Position numbers and translations under genes: made by a program. From NCBI GenBank assembly GCA_023376005.1, contig CM042142.1, positions 54,177,994 to 54,241,993 on the forward strand: a stretch of DNA of 64,000 bases, written 5' to 3'. Below the pieces are notes generated by a model. It saw only the letters and a list, made by a program, of their open reading frames with translations. It was not told the DNA's origin and searched no databases. The DNA is from Doryteuthis pealeii. Its lineage: Eukaryota; Mollusca; Cephalopoda; Myopsida; Loliginidae. Below, piece after piece: positions 44,757 through 54,277 of the stretch (positions are counted from its first letter, which is position 1; the number at the start of each line of letters is the position of its first letter).

Positions 44757-45425
44757 TATATTTTTATAATATCTTGAGAGAGGAGATTTTGATGGTACAC
44801 ACCGGGTATAATATTTTAATACTTTTTCTCCTGTTTTCTTAATTTTCTAATTTTTTTTATTTTCATTTATTTTTTTATTTTTATTTATTTTTTATTTTTT
44901 TTATTTTTTTGGAGGGGTAAAGTTTTACTCGAATGACTACTTGATGTAGAGACCCATTTTAAAGAATGTCGGTATCTTTTAAACACTGGCACCCTTAACC
45001 TCAGATTTTGCGTGCTTTTGAAGGGGGGGGGACAGAGAGGGTTTCTTTTTCTATACTTTATCTCAGCCGGTCACTCTAATGACTGTTTTCCTCTGTCAAT
45101 TGAGGCCCACGCTTTTACACGCTGTAAGGGGTCACACAAAATTAATCCTACTTTAATTAGAATAAAGATCACTTACAGCTTATCTACCATAAACACAAGT
45201 TTGCAATTTAACCCTTTCAACAGGACAGGTTAAAAGTGTCCTGTTCCCGTACCCTTTCACTTCCCCCGTTTGTCACTTTTGTCTTGTGATGTCGCCTCCA
45301 TTGACTTTATCTTTACGCATTGTGCGCGTCGAAAACAAAAACAAAAGAAAAACTGCTTGTCTACTTAATTTTCACATCTATTGAGGAATTTAATTAATTC
45401 TATTACAAGCGACAAAGGCAAATCG
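44757..45425. other. No gene seen
   Basis: A TTTTATTTATTT-rich stretch spans 44850-44910 and a G run lies near 45025. The 73-codon frame at 45012-45233 has no domain. Confidence 0.5.
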
Positions 45426-46098
45426 GTCTTTAAATCTATTGTTAGGGAAATCGAGTTTTAACGGCATTTCAACATGTCTGGGTTGTTTTATGCTTAGGGA
45501 TTAGGGAATTGTCTTCAAATCTATTATTAGGGAAATCGAGTTTTAACGGCATTTCAACATGTCTGGGTTGTTTTATGCTTAGGGATTAGGGAATTGTCTT
45601 CAGATCTATTGTTAGGGAAATCGAGTTTTAACGGCATTTCAACATGTCTGGGTTGTTTTATGCTTAGGGATTAGGGAATTGTCTTCAAATCTATTGTTAG
45701 GGAAATCGAGTTTTAACGGCATTTCAACATGTCTGGGTTGTTTTATGCTTAGGGATTAGGGAATTGTCTTCAAATCTATTAAGGAAATCGAGTTTTAACG
45801 GCATTTCAACATGTCTGGGTTGTTTTATGCTTAGGGATTAGGGAATTGTCTTCAAATCTATTGTTAGGGAAATCAAATTTTAACGGCATTTCAACATGTC
45901 TGGGTTGGTATATGCTTAGGGAGTAGGGAATTGTCTTCAGATCTATCTATTGTTAGGGAAATCGAGTTTTAACGGCATTTCAACATGTCTAAGGTTATTC
46001 TATGCTTAGTAGTTAGAATTGTCTTCAAATCTATTGTTAAGGAAATCGAATTTACTCAGTATTTCCTTGTAGCCTTTTGGCAAACTAAGTTTACTCTG
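45426..46098. repeat. 85-bp tandem array, eight units
   Basis: Starts of GTCTT(C/T)A(A/G)ATC fall at 45426, 45511, 45596, 45681, 45766, 45848, 45933 and 46021, so the period is 85 bp with one 3-bp deletion and one 3-bp insertion. Each unit contains TTTTAACGGCATTTCAACAT then GTCTGGGTTGTTTTATGCTT, the reverse complement of the family C tail. Confidence 0.95.
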
Positions 46099-46129
46099 GT
46101 AGATATTTACAATTTGTTTGTTGATTGAA

Positions 46130-46262
46130 TGATTGATTTTAACGGCATTTCAACCTGTCTAGGGTTATCTTATGCTTAGTTGTGAGGGAATTGCGTTCAT
46201 TGTACATTTATATTTAGTGGTAGTATCAGTTAAGGTCCCATCTATGAATTAAATAATTAAAC
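46130..46262 (-). repeat. Family C 3' end, minus strand
   Basis: TTTTAACGGCATTTCAACCT, GTTATCTTATGCTTAG and GTTAAGGTCCCATCTATGAA give C tail followed by C 3' body in reverse. It lies just beyond the 85-bp array and may be its source. Confidence 0.6.
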
Positions 46263-46445
46263 AAAAAAACAAGCTTAGATAAATATGTTTTTAAAAAACT
46301 GAGTTTTTTAGTAACTGTTTTCGCCTTTATGATTTCACCAAGCGCTGCTAACTCGATACTATCCTAACTAGGGGGGAGGGGAGGCAAAAATGAGCGATGG
46401 GAGGCGACAGGATGGCATTAGGAGCAGCATTAATAAAAAAAAAAC

Positions 46446-46664
46446 TTGTTTTTTCTTTTACAAAATCTAAATGACCAAATTTATGTCATAAATACTAAGG
46501 TAAAGGAACACGTATGCAGTTTATACAGAATAAAACCGAGTCAAAAGTCTGAACGTTTACTTGACGACTGTACACAACACGTACAGTGGCACCCCAGTTA
46601 CCACGTGCCACCCAGACAGGATAGGGAGCAGAGTCAGATTTGTAAGTACTACACGTTAATTTAA
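46446..46664 (+). other. Candidate exon-like open segment (weak)
   Basis: A 72-codon open stretch with balanced amino-acid use runs into a good donor-like TTTGTAAGT at 46639-46647. A pyrimidine-rich stretch lies upstream at about 46444-46458, and AG dinucleotides at 46498-46499 and 46520 could serve as acceptors. The encoded peptide is not recognised. The end of the segment resembles family G, so chance is quite possible. Confidence 0.2.
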
Positions 46665-46807
46665 ATCTCTTAAAGCCCCCCCAATTTTACGTTTAAAACT
46701 TACCTTGATTCCGTTTCTACTTTTGAGAAATTCCATTATTATAGTATTTTGAGAAAATTTTATTGGGAAAATAGGTTTCTTGGTGAAATACGTGTTTTCA
46801 ATTTGAA

Positions 46808-46868
<61 letters not shown>
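46808..46868. repeat. (AT)n microsatellite
   Basis: About 30 AT dinucleotides. Confidence 0.95.
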
Positions 46869-46871
<3 letters not shown>

Positions 46872-46894
46872 ATAGTGTGTATTCGCATGTGTAT

Positions 46895-46961
46895 GAAGGG
46901 GCGTAAGGAATCTACTGGGGAGCCAAGAGGGCCCTAGCCTTAAAAGGTCTGGGAACCACTG
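46895..46961. mobile_element. hAT-like terminal fragment (tentative)
   Basis: AAAAGGTCTGGGAACCACTG is, in reverse, CAGTGGTTCCCAGACCTTTT, which resembles hAT terminal repeats. No partner terminus with an 8-bp duplication was found. Confidence 0.35.
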
Positions 46962-47069
46962 ATTTAACCCATAGCTGAAGGGATGAGGAGGTTCATACCT
47001 TTCCTGAGAATATTAGTCCTAAAGTTACCCCGATGTCGCAGTCCAGTACGTTAATCACTACGCCATGAG

Positions 47070-47070
<1 letters not shown>
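46962..47070 (-). repeat. Family B SINE fragment, minus strand
   Basis: CCCATAGCTGAAGGGATGAG, CATACCTTTCCTGAGAATAT and TTAATCACTACGCCATGAGG follow reverse B order to the head. Confidence 0.6.

Positions 47071-47128
<58 letters not shown>
47071..47128. repeat. (CT)n microsatellite
   Basis: Uninterrupted CT run. Confidence 0.95.
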
Positions 47129-47132
<4 letters not shown>

Positions 47133-47394
47133 TTTTTTGTTATTTTGCAGTACTCATTGTTATTAGTAACTTCAGGACATGAGAAATATATGATCTTCCA
47201 GACTATGATGCTGATGAATGAATATTATTATCATTATCATTTTATTATCACTGTTTCTATTTAATCGTCATTGATAATTGCTTTATGTTCTATACAATGA
47301 TTCAAATGAACGTTTCATATTGAAACCAGTAATGTATGATTCCTTTCAATAACTTATGATTCATTTCAATAACTGAAGGAAATATTATTATTAT

Positions 47395-47681
47395 TGTAGA
47401 ATAATCATACTAATTCCAATTACCGTTGAATTGGTAAGACAAGGCAACAAGTAGTCGTAACTTAATACGAATCTGTCTTGCTGTAAATACTAAGGCAAAA
47501 TGCCTGGTTATTTATGAAGCATCATAACATCATAGAAACCAAGCAGCCAATCAGGACTCAAGGAATGGAATCACCCAAATGCATGTGGACCATTCTGGAT
47601 TCCCATAAGTACCAATTGTCTTGGCAATGGTTCAGTTGTGGTTAGCTTGTTGCTCAAACCAACAATACGCTCACTTCAACA
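47395..47681 (-). mobile_element. Family E, solo-LTR-like element, copy 9, with TSD ATTAT
   Basis: TGTAGAATAATCATACTAAT ... CTCACTTCAACA is bounded by ATTAT at 47390-47394 and 47682-47686. The duplication falls in an (ATT)n run, so on its own it is weak evidence. Confidence 0.75.
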
Positions 47682-47692
47682 ATTATTATTAC

Positions 47693-47726
<34 letters not shown>

Positions 47727-47727
47727 G
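47682..47727. repeat. (ATT)n microsatellite
   Basis: About 14 ATT triplets with one interruption. Confidence 0.9.
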
Positions 47728-47961
47728 AATGAAAGTGTCATTAAAACATTTGATTGCCATAAAAGCTAATCCAGACATTCGTTGATCTCATTCTTAAAAT
47801 CTTGGCCGTGTTTAAATAAACCCTCCCCACCCCCACACTCGATAATGGCTCAAGTCCAAAAGAAGTTGGGATTAATGACAAATTAATCGAACTATTTTTT
47901 AACAATTTTTATGTGTTAAGATTTTCTTTACACATACGCACCCCTAATAGTTACTCTATAT

Positions 47962-48216
47962 GGAGGCGTGTGGTGTAATGGATACCGTCATAGGAAATAA
48001 ACACGGCGAGTTGAGTTCAAATCCTGGACGAGGTTGTTTGCATTTCACATAGCAGTAATACCCTTGGAAAAGATATGAATCCAACTATTCTCCCTCCTGC
48101 TATGGATAAATAGTATGGTGGACTGGGCTCTTTAACCTTGATTAGGCAACCGGTCTACAAGAAGGAAAACTCTGAATTCAAGCCAGTTAAACTCAGCTTA
48201 AGAAATTAGAGAGGTT

Positions 48217-48220
<4 letters not shown>
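47962..48220 (+). repeat. Family B SINE, near full length
   Basis: GGAGGCGTGTGGTGTAATGG, GAGTTCAAATCCTGGACGAG and CTCAGCTTAAGAAATTAGAG, with the distal TCCTGCTCGTG block deleted. Confidence 0.8.

Positions 48221-48260
<40 letters not shown>
48221..48260. repeat. (AT)n microsatellite
   Basis: AT run at the 3' end of the preceding B SINE. Such AT tails recur after B elements (also 48893-48910). Confidence 0.9.
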
Positions 48261-48263
<3 letters not shown>

Positions 48264-48507
48264 AATGAAGAAAAAACACTTAACTTTTTTTCTTCATTTA
48301 CTAAATATCTTGCTCTGTCCTTCTACTCACTGGTATTAGGCACATTGAGCTCTCCTTATGCTCTACCTGCATCAGCTTGGTTAAACCACGCGCGGAAAGA
48401 TCCTAACTACGGAAGAAAAAAAAATATGTGAATTTTTGGTACAACTAATATTATATAAAAATTTAAATAGTATCATAATTTATTGGTTCAGTCAACCATT
48501 AAATATT

Positions 48508-48645
48508 AAGGGGGGGGGGGGGGGTAGGAGGCGAAAAAAAAAACTAAAGTAAAGGAGACTTAAGGGCCCTTTCGACCGATGCATTGTCAAGTTCCCGACC
48601 GGTAAATCGTTTAAAAGTCAAAGTGTATAATTTTGGTAAAAACAA
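48508..48645 (+). repeat. Block X, left copy
   Basis: Poly-G, AGGAGACTTAAGGGCCCTTT, CGACCGATGCA, CCGACCGGTAAATCGTTTAA. The reverse complement lies at 52675-52800. Confidence 0.7.
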
Positions 48646-48690
48646 AATATAATTTCATGATTGCAGCAACAAGGAGAAAAAAACACCCCT

Positions 48691-48890
48691 TCACTTAGTG
48701 CTAATACCCTTGGGAAAGGTATGAATTCTACTCTCCCTCCAGCTATGGGTAAAATAGTAGTGTAGACTGGGCTCTTTAACCTTGGTTAGGCAACCGGTCT
48801 AGGAGAAGGAAGACTCTGAATTCAAACCTGTTAAACTCCGCTTAAGAAATTGACCTTGTGTCACATCCTGCTCGTGCGGAGGATTTGGTG
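48691..48890 (+). repeat. Family B SINE, 5'-truncated
   Basis: It starts at TCACTTAGTGCTAATACCCT and is complete to TCCTGCTCGTGCGGAGG. Confidence 0.75.
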
Positions 48891-48910
48891 TATATATATA
48901 TATATATATA

Positions 48911-49469
48911 TTATAAAATAATAAAATTCGAAGGCAATACAATGCGTAAAAAATAAAGACAAAAAGATGTTTATATGTCTAATCGATTTCAAAGCGAAGC
49001 TTTATCGTCAGAGACTGATTTCAGAAATGACGTGCTTATGTTTTTTTTTATTTGTGTGGTTATAATTTCTCTTCTTATTTCCTTTTCCTCTCCTTTTTTC
49101 CTCTCTTTCTTCTTCTCCTCCTTTATGAATGGGCGAATAACTGTAATTTCTTATTTCTCTCTTCTTTTTTTTTTCTTCTTAAAAGTTTGTTGAGAACAAG
49201 GCTGACATCCGGTAAGATGTTTGCAATGTGTAGCAATGTGTAGCAACGGTGTGAGCATGTCATAATTTCAAAACAAAAGTGAACAAATGAATAAAAACCG
49301 TTAATAGAAATTTTTTTTTTTTTTTTTTTAACATACTTAGCTTTTGTTTCGCTTTCACCTTTCATTTCTTATTCTTTCTCCCTCTCTTTCTTTTTTTGTG
49401 TTATTTCTCTTCTTTTTCTTTTTTTTTTTTTTCCCCCTTTATCCCTTTGTTCTCTAATTTAAATTATTT
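48911..49469 (+). repeat. Left inverted arm of the Penelope-like element
   Basis: TTATAAAATAATAAAATTCG ... TCTCTAATTTAAATTATTT. It contains CCGGTAAGATGTTTGCAATG and a long T run, all matched in reverse at 51208-51765. Arms are 559 and 558 bp and differ mainly in homopolymer lengths. Confidence 0.9.
48983..49012 (-). other. Hammerhead-like motif in the left arm
   Basis: On the minus strand: CTGACGA, T, then stem AAAG with loop CTTCG and CTTT, then GAAATCGA. This resembles the CUGANGA/stem II/GAAA core with one extra base after the first box. Hammerheads are an established feature of Penelope-like terminal repeats. Confidence 0.4.
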
Positions 49470-49544
49470 ATGATGACATCATCTAAAGAAGAAGCCAATG
49501 ACATAGCTGAGAAATTCAATAGTATAGACAACCACATCCAATCC

Positions 49545-50362
49545 AAATAGAACATCCAGATAGCACTCGTTCCCTAGTACTTCTAGATTTTTAGAATAAG
49601 AATATCACCTACAGGCAAAAATTTCACTTGCTTCTACAAAAAAACACCACTAAGGATCTCTTTGTACACTTCAAATCAGCTCTTCCACTCAGTTCCAAGA
49701 CTAGTTACATCATAAATGAAATTAATAGAATACACAATAGATGTAGTGAAGAAACAGACAGAATCACTCACACTGCACACTTTATGAACACCCTCAAAAA
49801 CAATGGCTACCCAACTTCATATATACGCCATTTAAATAACAGAAAAACACGGACACTACACACACACTCTAACACCTGTTTCCTGAAACTACCACATTTC
49901 AGTGAAACAATCACTAAACAAATACGCAAGGCTATTCATAGAGAGGGACTAGATATCCAACTAGCCCACTCTGGACCCTCACTACGCCAACATCTAACAA
50001 TAAAACATAAAAATGTTATTACACCATGCTCACTAACCAACTGCCCAATAAAAGACCCTAACTTATGCCACAAGACCTATACAATTTACCGTCTAACTTG
50101 CTCCAAATGCCTTAATTTCTACATAGGTAGTACAATTAGACCCCTCCACATTAGAATCAAGGAACACATCCACACACGTGCATCCTCATTCCATAAACAC
50201 CTAATCAAATGCAAAAATAAGGACAACAATTTTTCAGTTAAGATAGAGGCTATAATACGCAACATTGGTAATCTCAGAATTAGAGAAAGTTTATTAATAG
50301 CTAAATTAGGTCCTAATATAAACAATAGATTAGAATTAAACACAGAATACATAATTAACTAA
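49545..50362 (+). pseudogene. Penelope-like RT C-terminal remnant and GIY-YIG endonuclease
   Basis: The continuous part (49628-50362, 244 codons) has a basic N-terminal region typical of the RT thumb to linker (DLFVHFKSALP at 11-20). A Cys/His-rich linker follows (C134, C139, C147), then a GIY-YIG domain: YRLTC at 154-158 with C161, FYIGST at 164-169, arginines 171 and 176, H180, E220 in RIRES and N230 in GPNIN. In Penelope-like elements this endonuclease nicks the target for target-primed reverse transcription. The same frame extends upstream to about 49545 past one stop (LLDF-stop-NK). The RT fingers and palm are absent, so the element cannot mobilise itself. The TGA/TAA-free domain looks young or mildly constrained. 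The apparent first Met is internal to the original protein and not a true start. Confidence 0.8.
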
Positions 50363-50462
50363 ATTTACACGTTCCATATATAGGTTTTAGTTTATTTAGT
50401 ACACATGTTCTCTCATATATATATAATTTTCCCTATCATAAATTTTAAACCTACCAACTATC

Positions 50463-50521
50463 AATAGATTAGAATTAAACTCAGAATACACGATTAACTA
50501 AATTTACACGTTTCATATATA

Positions 50522-50522
<1 letters not shown>
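50463..50522 (+). repeat. Duplicate of the Penelope ORF 3' end
   Basis: AATAGATTAGAATTAAACTC ... ATTTACACGTTTCATATATAG repeats 50325-50384 at a 138-bp offset with a few changes. It looks like a local tandem duplication just past the stop codon. Confidence 0.85.
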
Positions 50523-50525
<3 letters not shown>

Positions 50526-50566
<41 letters not shown>

Positions 50567-50571
50567 AAATT

Positions 50572-50607
<36 letters not shown>

Positions 50608-50608
50608 G
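50526..50608. repeat. Poly-T and (AT)n tract
   Basis: About 37 T residues followed by AT dinucleotides. Confidence 0.95.
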
Positions 50609-50609
50609 T

Positions 50610-51207
50610 GATGGGATGATTGAGAATGAAAAGAAGATAATAGAGAAATATAAAAAAAATTAATTACGATTAATTTAACAATATTGACATACTTATTAAC
50701 TCCTTTACATGACATTATTTCTTTAAACCATGACTATTTCTTTAAACCATAATACCCTCTTAGGATTACGGTCAGTCTAGAACTATTAATAAATATTTAA
50801 GGAAAAGTGGGAAAAAAAAAAAAATAAGAATAAATAACAACAAAAGAATGAAAAAAAAATAGTTAAATAAAATATATAATTGAAGCAGTACATTATGCCT
50901 TTTGTAATTCAAATATTTGATTTATGATATTTAATCTATCTGAAATTTAAGGGGGGAATGGTTTGTTTTATTTTTATTGTTTTGAATTTTACATCAATCC
51001 TAATATGTAATTATTATATGATATTTTAATATATAATTAATATAATATTTAATCTATTTAAGTTTAAAAGAAAAAGAGAAAAAAGTACTCATAAAAGATA
51101 TTTTCTTAAAAAAAAAAAAAAAAGTAATAATAAAAAGAATCATTTATTTTTTCTATCAATACTAATACATAATTTAAGATAATCTTTTATTTACTTATTT
51201 ACTATAT
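50610..51207. other. AT-rich interior of the Penelope-like element
   Basis: Short A runs and no open frame of note. It includes a small direct duplication, ATGACTATTTCTTTAAACC type, at 50710-50750. Confidence 0.5.
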
Positions 51208-51765
51208 AAAAATAATTTAAATTAGAGAACAAAGGGGATAAAGGGGAAAAAAAAAAAAAGAAAAAGAAGAGAATAACACAAAAAAAAAGAAAGAGAGGGA
51301 GAAAGAATAAGAAATGAAAGGTGAAAGCGAAACAAAAGCTAAGTATGTTAAAAAAAAAAAAAAAAAAAATTTCTATTAACGGTTTTTATTCATTTGTTCA
51401 CTTTTGTTTTTGAAATTATGACATGCTCACACCGTTGCTACACATTGCTACACATTGCAACATCTTACCGGATGTCAGCCTTGTTCTCAACAAACTTTTA
51501 AGAAAAAAAAAAAGAGAGAGAAATAAGAAATTACAGTTATTCGCCCATTCATAAAGGAGGAGAAGAAGAAAGAGAGGAAAAAAAGGAGAGGAAAAGGAAA
51601 TAAGAAGAGAAATTATAACCACACAAATAAAAAAAAACATAAGCACGTCATTTCTGAAATCAGTCTCTGACGATAAAGCTTCGCTTGAAATCGATTAGAC
51701 ATATAAACATCTTTTGTCTTTATTTTTTACGCATTGTATTGCCTTCGAATTTTATTATTTTATAA
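51208..51765 (-). repeat. Right inverted arm of the Penelope-like element
   Basis: Reverse complement of 48911-49469, ending CGAATTTTATTATTTTATAA. Confidence 0.9.
51667..51694 (+). other. Hammerhead-like motif in the right arm
   Basis: CTGACGATAAAGC, TTCG, CTT, GAAATCGA. It is the same motif as the left arm with one T lost from the second half of the stem. Confidence 0.4.
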
Positions 51766-51811
51766 CATACTTAACAATGCTTCAAGCAAATTACCAATTA
51801 CTTTTATAATA

Positions 51812-51846
<35 letters not shown>

Positions 51847-51857
51847 ATATATATATC
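51812..51857. repeat. (AT)n microsatellite
   Basis: Interrupted AT run. Confidence 0.9.
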
Positions 51858-52016
51858 CCTTCACGTTACTCCACTCTCTGCAACAACATCCACAGCAAAT
51901 AATGCTAGGGAATGTTTAACTATTCTCAGCCTACACAAGGACCGACAGTGCAAAAAAATTGCAACTGTCTCTAAAATATACAGATGATAGTTTCACATGG
52001 CCTCGTGATCATTGTA

Positions 52017-52540
52017 TTAGGCTGTTACAAAAATAATGGCCGATTGAAGTGCTCGGTTTTGAAATGTCATTTTAACATAGAATTTGTTGTTTATTTCAGG
52101 TGAATTTTTGCATACTTTGTCGTGGATTTTTCTCAACAACTGCCTGCAATTGTTCATTGTCAAGACTGCATGTCCGTCCTCTACCTTCTTCATTTTCAAG
52201 ACTCTCATCTCCACAGTGGAATTTCTGGAACCACCTTCGTACAGTCCGATCACTTGTGGATTCATCTCCCCATGCTTTGTTGATATTGGCAGCAGTTTCG
52301 GAGGCATTGTGCCCAAGCTTGAACATAAGAAGGCAAAGGTCATGTTTAGGCATGTTCATCTTTGAAGGCCCCTATTTTTTTAAAATACTTTCTATCTGAA
52401 AATAAATTAAATTTTATTTTTGAGTACAGATTAATTATTATATATGCAAAAATTCACCTGAAATAAACAACAAATTCTATGTTAAAATGACATTTCAAAA
52501 CCGAGCACTTCAATCGGCCATTATTTTTGTAACAACCTAA
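52017..52540 (-). mobile_element. Internally deleted mariner with about 98-bp inverted repeats
   Basis: TTAGGCTGTTACAAAAATAA at the left and TTATTTTTGTAACAACCTAA at the right are flanked by TA (52015-52016, 52541-52542). The inverted match continues to AATTTTTGCATA, about 98 bp. Length is 524 bp against about 1.3 kb for a full mariner. Confidence 0.85.
52096..52359 (-). pseudogene. Mariner transposase N-terminal domain fragment
   Basis: The 87-codon frame reads as the first helix-turn-helix of a mariner transposase: residues such as LGHNASETAANINKAWGD, then SDRTVRRWFQKFHCGDES and RGRTCSLDNEQLQAVVE. This part binds the terminal repeat. The catalytic DDD region is deleted, and the frame ends where the inner end of the right-hand inverted repeat begins. 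It is non-functional as a transposase, though a DNA-binding fragment could in principle be expressed. Confidence 0.85.
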
Positions 52541-52674
52541 TAATTAATTCTGTAGTCATATAAACTGCACAGTTGTTCATTAAAAGGGACAAGTGTTTAT
52601 CGAAAGCCAACATTTTCGGGGATTTACTTGAGTTGGGACTCATCTGTTCCCAATTATTAAATCTTGATTTCTTA

Positions 52675-52800
52675 TCTTATCCTTTGACCCAATTTATACA
52701 CTTTGATTTTTAAACAATTTACCGGTTGTGAACTTTGCACCGGTCGAAAGGGTCCATACTTCTTTTTGTTTTGTTTTTTTCGTCTCCTTTAACCCCCCCC
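52675..52800 (-). repeat. Block X, right copy (inverted)
   Basis: AAACAATTTACCGGTTGTGA, TTTGCACCGGTCGAAAGGGT, GTCTCCTTTAACCCCCC is the reverse complement of 48508-48645 with modest divergence. Confidence 0.7.
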
Positions 52801-52845
52801 TCCCCCACACACACACTTTATAACGTTTAATAGTTGATCGAAGTA

Positions 52846-53092
52846 GGGCCGGCTTAGTTCAGTCGGTAGAGTGTCCGGCTGGGAACCTCGAAGTTCCTGA
52901 TTCGATTCCGACCCTCGCCAACTCGGCGTATGAGTAGCACATGAATATGTGCGGTAAAATGAGGAGATGGTGGTAGGAGTGGTACTCCGTCTCAGACATT
53001 CAAACAATCTCCTTGGTCTAGCGCTGGTGAAAAGGGGATAGGCTCCCTCGCTGTCTGGCTGATACCGACTTTAGGTCACTCCGACGATTTTA
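52846..53092 (+). repeat. Family A tRNA-derived SINE, copy 5
   Basis: GGCCGGCTTAGTTCAGTCGG and GTTCCTGATTCGATTCCGAC are the A and B box regions; the body is complete to CCGACGATTTTA. Confidence 0.85.
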
Positions 53093-53252
53093 TTTTTATA
53101 TATAAATATTAGTGTGTGTGTATACACAATTATCTTAAGCATAAAATAACTCAAGGGTTGACATGCCGTAAAATCTATACCAGCCTATCAATCTGTTTCT
53201 GTCTGTCTATGTCTGTCTGCCAGTCTGCTTGTATACCGACATAGATATTATC

Positions 53253-53254
<2 letters not shown>

Positions 53255-53314
<60 letters not shown>

Positions 53315-53641
53315 GTTCTCTTTCTTTCGTTTTCTCTCTCGCTCTCGCTCTCTCGCTCTCTCGCTCTCGCTCTCTCTTTCTCTCTCGCTCACTCTTTCTC
53401 TCTTGCTCACTCTCTTTCTCTCTTCTTTCTCTTCACTCTCTTCTTCTTTCTCTCTCTCTCTCTTTTCTCTGTCTTTTCTCTCTCTCTCTCTCTCTCTCTC
53501 GCTGTTTCTTTCTCTTTCTCTTTTTCTCTCTCTCTTTCTCTTTTTCTCTCTCTTTCGCTCTCCTCTCTCTTTCGTTCTCTCTCTCTCTCTCTCTCTTTCG
53601 GTCCTTCTCTTCTCTCTTTCGTTCTCTTCTTTCGTTTCTCT

Positions 53642-53694
<53 letters not shown>

Positions 53695-53770
53695 ATTTCG
53701 TTCTCGCTCTCTCTCTCTCCTCTCGCTCCTCTCTCTCCTCTCACTCTCTCCCTCTCACTCCTCACATGCG
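53255..53770. repeat. (CT)n-rich microsatellite tract, about 0.5 kb
   Basis: CT runs with TTTCTCT, CGCTCT and TTCGTTCT interruptions. Frames of 137 to 207 codons across it are Ser/Leu or Arg/Glu low complexity and are not genes. Confidence 0.97.
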
Positions 53771-54230
53771 CCCTATCTCTCTCATTTGAGCTAGATAGAA
53801 TCAAAAGAAACAAATCTGTTTTTATCTCCATGTGTTCGGACAACATCCGTGATTGTAACGTGGTTTGTTTTCTTTGATGCCATTCATTATTGATATTTAT
53901 ATCTAATTTCTCAGGTATTTCATTTTTATTATATCACCTTTTTTTTTTTACCTGAAGAAAGATGCTATCAGATCAAGCTAATAACCTTCCTCTAATGCAC
54001 TATGTTGTTTTTTGTTTGTTTGTTTTGTTTTAGACATCAAAAATACTGCTAGATCACAAAATCTTCCCATTGTTGACATCATTAGTGATTTTCATAACGC
54101 AAAGGATATGAAAAGAGATGATACTCGAGCAGTCACTTTTTTGTTTAGACCGACACAATAATCTGACCTTAAAAACCGAGGTCTTTTTCTTGGAAAATTC
54201 ATCGACACATAGATATATGGAGTAAAATGA
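53771..54230. other. No gene seen
   Basis: Mixed AT-rich sequence. Minus-strand frames at 54054-54323 extend into a foldback arm and have no domain. Confidence 0.5.
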
Positions 54231-54277
54231 GAAATGAATCCGACAGTATATGGGAAAGTAGAACAAACACGGGATGT

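Larger units (their letters stand above)
48911..51765 (+). mobile_element. Penelope-like element with inverted terminal repeats, RT core missing
   Basis: Two near-identical arms (48911-49469 and 51208-51765) in opposite orientation enclose a GIY-YIG reading frame on the plus strand. Penelope-like elements are known for terminal repeats that may be direct or inverted, and for an RT-GIY-YIG fusion. Only the end of the RT region and the endonuclease remain here. No clear target duplication was found at the outer ends. Confidence 0.7.

Noticed and set aside
45426..46098. CRISPR-like array of 85-bp units
   Set aside because: The whole unit repeats, so there are no spacers; it is a tandem satellite derived from a C tail.
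46584..46961. hAT element running from CAGTGG at 46584 to CCACTG at 46961
   Set aside because: The two ends are only loosely similar and no 8-bp duplication was found; only the right end is reported, as tentative.
53254..53877. Frames of 186, 207 and 137 codons
   Set aside because: They are the three readings of a CT microsatellite and contain only Ser/Leu/Phe or Arg/Glu runs.
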